From Clostridia bacterium (GTDB lineage Bacteria > Bacillota > Clostridia > Christensenellales > CAG-917): a stretch of DNA of 5,162 bases. Positions 4,588-5,162 of the stretch are shown piece after piece. The notes below the pieces were generated by a model that had not been told where the DNA came from, ran no database searches, and was given only the letters and a program-made list of their open reading frames with translations. A program made the position numbers and the translations under genes. Location of the stretch: the NCBI GenBank assembly GCA_900769205.1, contig CAAGFS010000108.1, positions 1-5,162 of the forward strand. The letters run 5' to 3'. Within the stretch, counting starts at the first letter, position 1, and every line of letters begins with the position of its first letter.

Positions 4588-5162
4588 ATGGCAAAGAATT
4601 ATTACGAAGTATTGGGCGTTCAGAAGACGGCAACCGACGCCGAACTGAAATCGGCTTATCGCAATCTGGCAAAGAAATATCACCCCGACGTGTACGCAAA
4701 CAAGCCGGAAGCCGAAAAGAAGGATGCGGAAGCCAAATTCAAAGAGATAAATCACGCCTACGAAGTCCTTTCCGACCCGCAAAAGCGAGCCGCGTACGAC
4801 ACTTACGGTGACGAAAACGGTCCGCAAGCAAGCGGATTCGGCGGTTTTGGCGGAGAAGGCGGTGGATTCGGCTTCGATATGGACGACATTTTTTCCACCA
4901 TTTTCAACGGTTTCGGCGGTGGCTCGCGCTCGCAAAGCGCAAATGCGGCGCAACGCGGACAAGATATACTCGTCGGAGTCACGCTCACGTTTGAGGAGGC
5001 GGCGTTCGGCGCTCAGAAAACGGTCAGCGTAAAACGCGTTGAAAATTGCCCCGACTGCAAAGGCACGGGAGCAAAGGACGGCACGGCGTTCAAGGTGTGT
5101 TCGCAATGCGGCGGATCGGGCAGAGTGACGATGACTCAACGCACTCCCTTAGATCGGAAGAG
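4588..5162 (+). CDS. dnaJ: Co-chaperone DnaJ (Hsp40), 5' part only
   Basis: DnaJ captures unfolded proteins, passes them to DnaK and stimulates its ATPase through the J domain. About 187 genuine codons are present; the full protein is usually near 370-390 residues. The J domain (about 4-73) includes YYEVLGV (5-11) and the HPD triad (32-34). A Gly/Phe-rich linker (83-112) ends near the DIF motif (100-102). The substrate domain starts at RGQDI (123-127). Two of the four expected zinc repeats are visible, CPDCKGTG (154-161) and CSQCGGSG (171-178). The ATG is preceded by AAGGA at 4576-4580 (7-base spacing). The reading frame runs off the window without a stop. The last codons (Asp-Arg-Lys after TPL) come from adapter sequence beginning at 5151; the family has Gly at the Asp position. 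It is the last visible gene of the operon. Confidence 0.97.
   Translation, partial: MAKNYYEVLGVQKTATDAELKSAYRNLAKKYHPDVYANKPEAEKKDAEAKFKEINHAYEVLSDPQKRAAYDTYGDENGPQASGFGGFGGEGGGFGFDMDDIFSTIFNGFGGGSRSQSANAAQRGQDILVGVTLTFEEAAFGAQKTVSVKRVENCPDCKGTGAKDGTAFKVCSQCGGSGRVTMTQRTPLDRK
5151..5162 (+). other. Illumina adapter remnant at contig end
   Basis: AGATCGGAAGAG is identical to the first 12 bases of the TruSeq read-through adapter. It is placed exactly at the end of the window, where it changes the dnaJ reading from the expected Gly to Asp-Arg-Lys. Genomic sequence therefore probably ends at about 5150. Confidence 0.92.

Noticed and set aside
4540..5139. A 199-codon minus-strand frame opposite dnaJ.
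   Set aside because: The plus strand encodes a clear J domain, Gly/Phe linker and zinc repeats in one frame running off the window.
1..5162. A new defence, mobile or biosynthetic system.
   Set aside because: All coding space is taken by a standard heat-shock operon, one small family protein and a tRNA. There are no transposase, integrase, CRISPR or toxin-antitoxin features.

Overview
This window looks like the chromosome of a Gram-positive-type bacterium (Bacillota, probably Clostridia; the lineage is an inference). Three observations support this. The gene order hrcA-grpE-dnaK-dnaJ sits behind a CIRCE operator. The 612-residue DnaK lacks the extra segment in the N-terminal ATPase lobe found in Gram-negative DnaK. 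The intrinsic promoters and terminators are of the classical sigma-A type. The window appears to be the end of a short-read assembly contig, because its last 12 bases are identical to the start of the Illumina TruSeq adapter.

Layout. Bases 1-82 hold a hairpin terminator for a leftward tRNA-Thr(CGU) at 83-158. That tRNA has its own promoter at 179-207. From a divergent region, a strong rightward promoter (251-279) drives a 100-residue protein of the TIGR04076 type (298-600), followed by an intrinsic terminator (637-662). Bases 663-795 contain no gene but carry A-tracts spaced about one helical turn apart, directly upstream of the heat-shock promoter (796-824). A near-perfect CIRCE operator (826-852) overlaps the expected transcription start. 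Then come hrcA (875-1927), grpE (1920-2519, overlapping hrcA by 8 bases), dnaK (2619-4457) and the 5' part of dnaJ (4588 to the end). The two intergenic gaps of the operon are rich in structure. Before dnaK there is a degenerate CIRCE-like dyad and a GNRA-capped hairpin. Before dnaJ there are three tandem hairpins.

How it works together. HrcA represses its own operon at CIRCE and, in known systems, is kept active by GroEL. DnaK is the ATP-driven Hsp70 chaperone, DnaJ delivers substrates and stimulates ATP hydrolysis, and GrpE exchanges the nucleotide. The intergenic hairpins may set different expression levels for the downstream genes.

I see no evidence for a new multi-gene system here. The most useful second-look items are the adapter at the contig end, a tRNA with C in place of the near-universal T-loop U55, the second CIRCE-like site before dnaK, and the tandem hairpins between dnaK and dnaJ.
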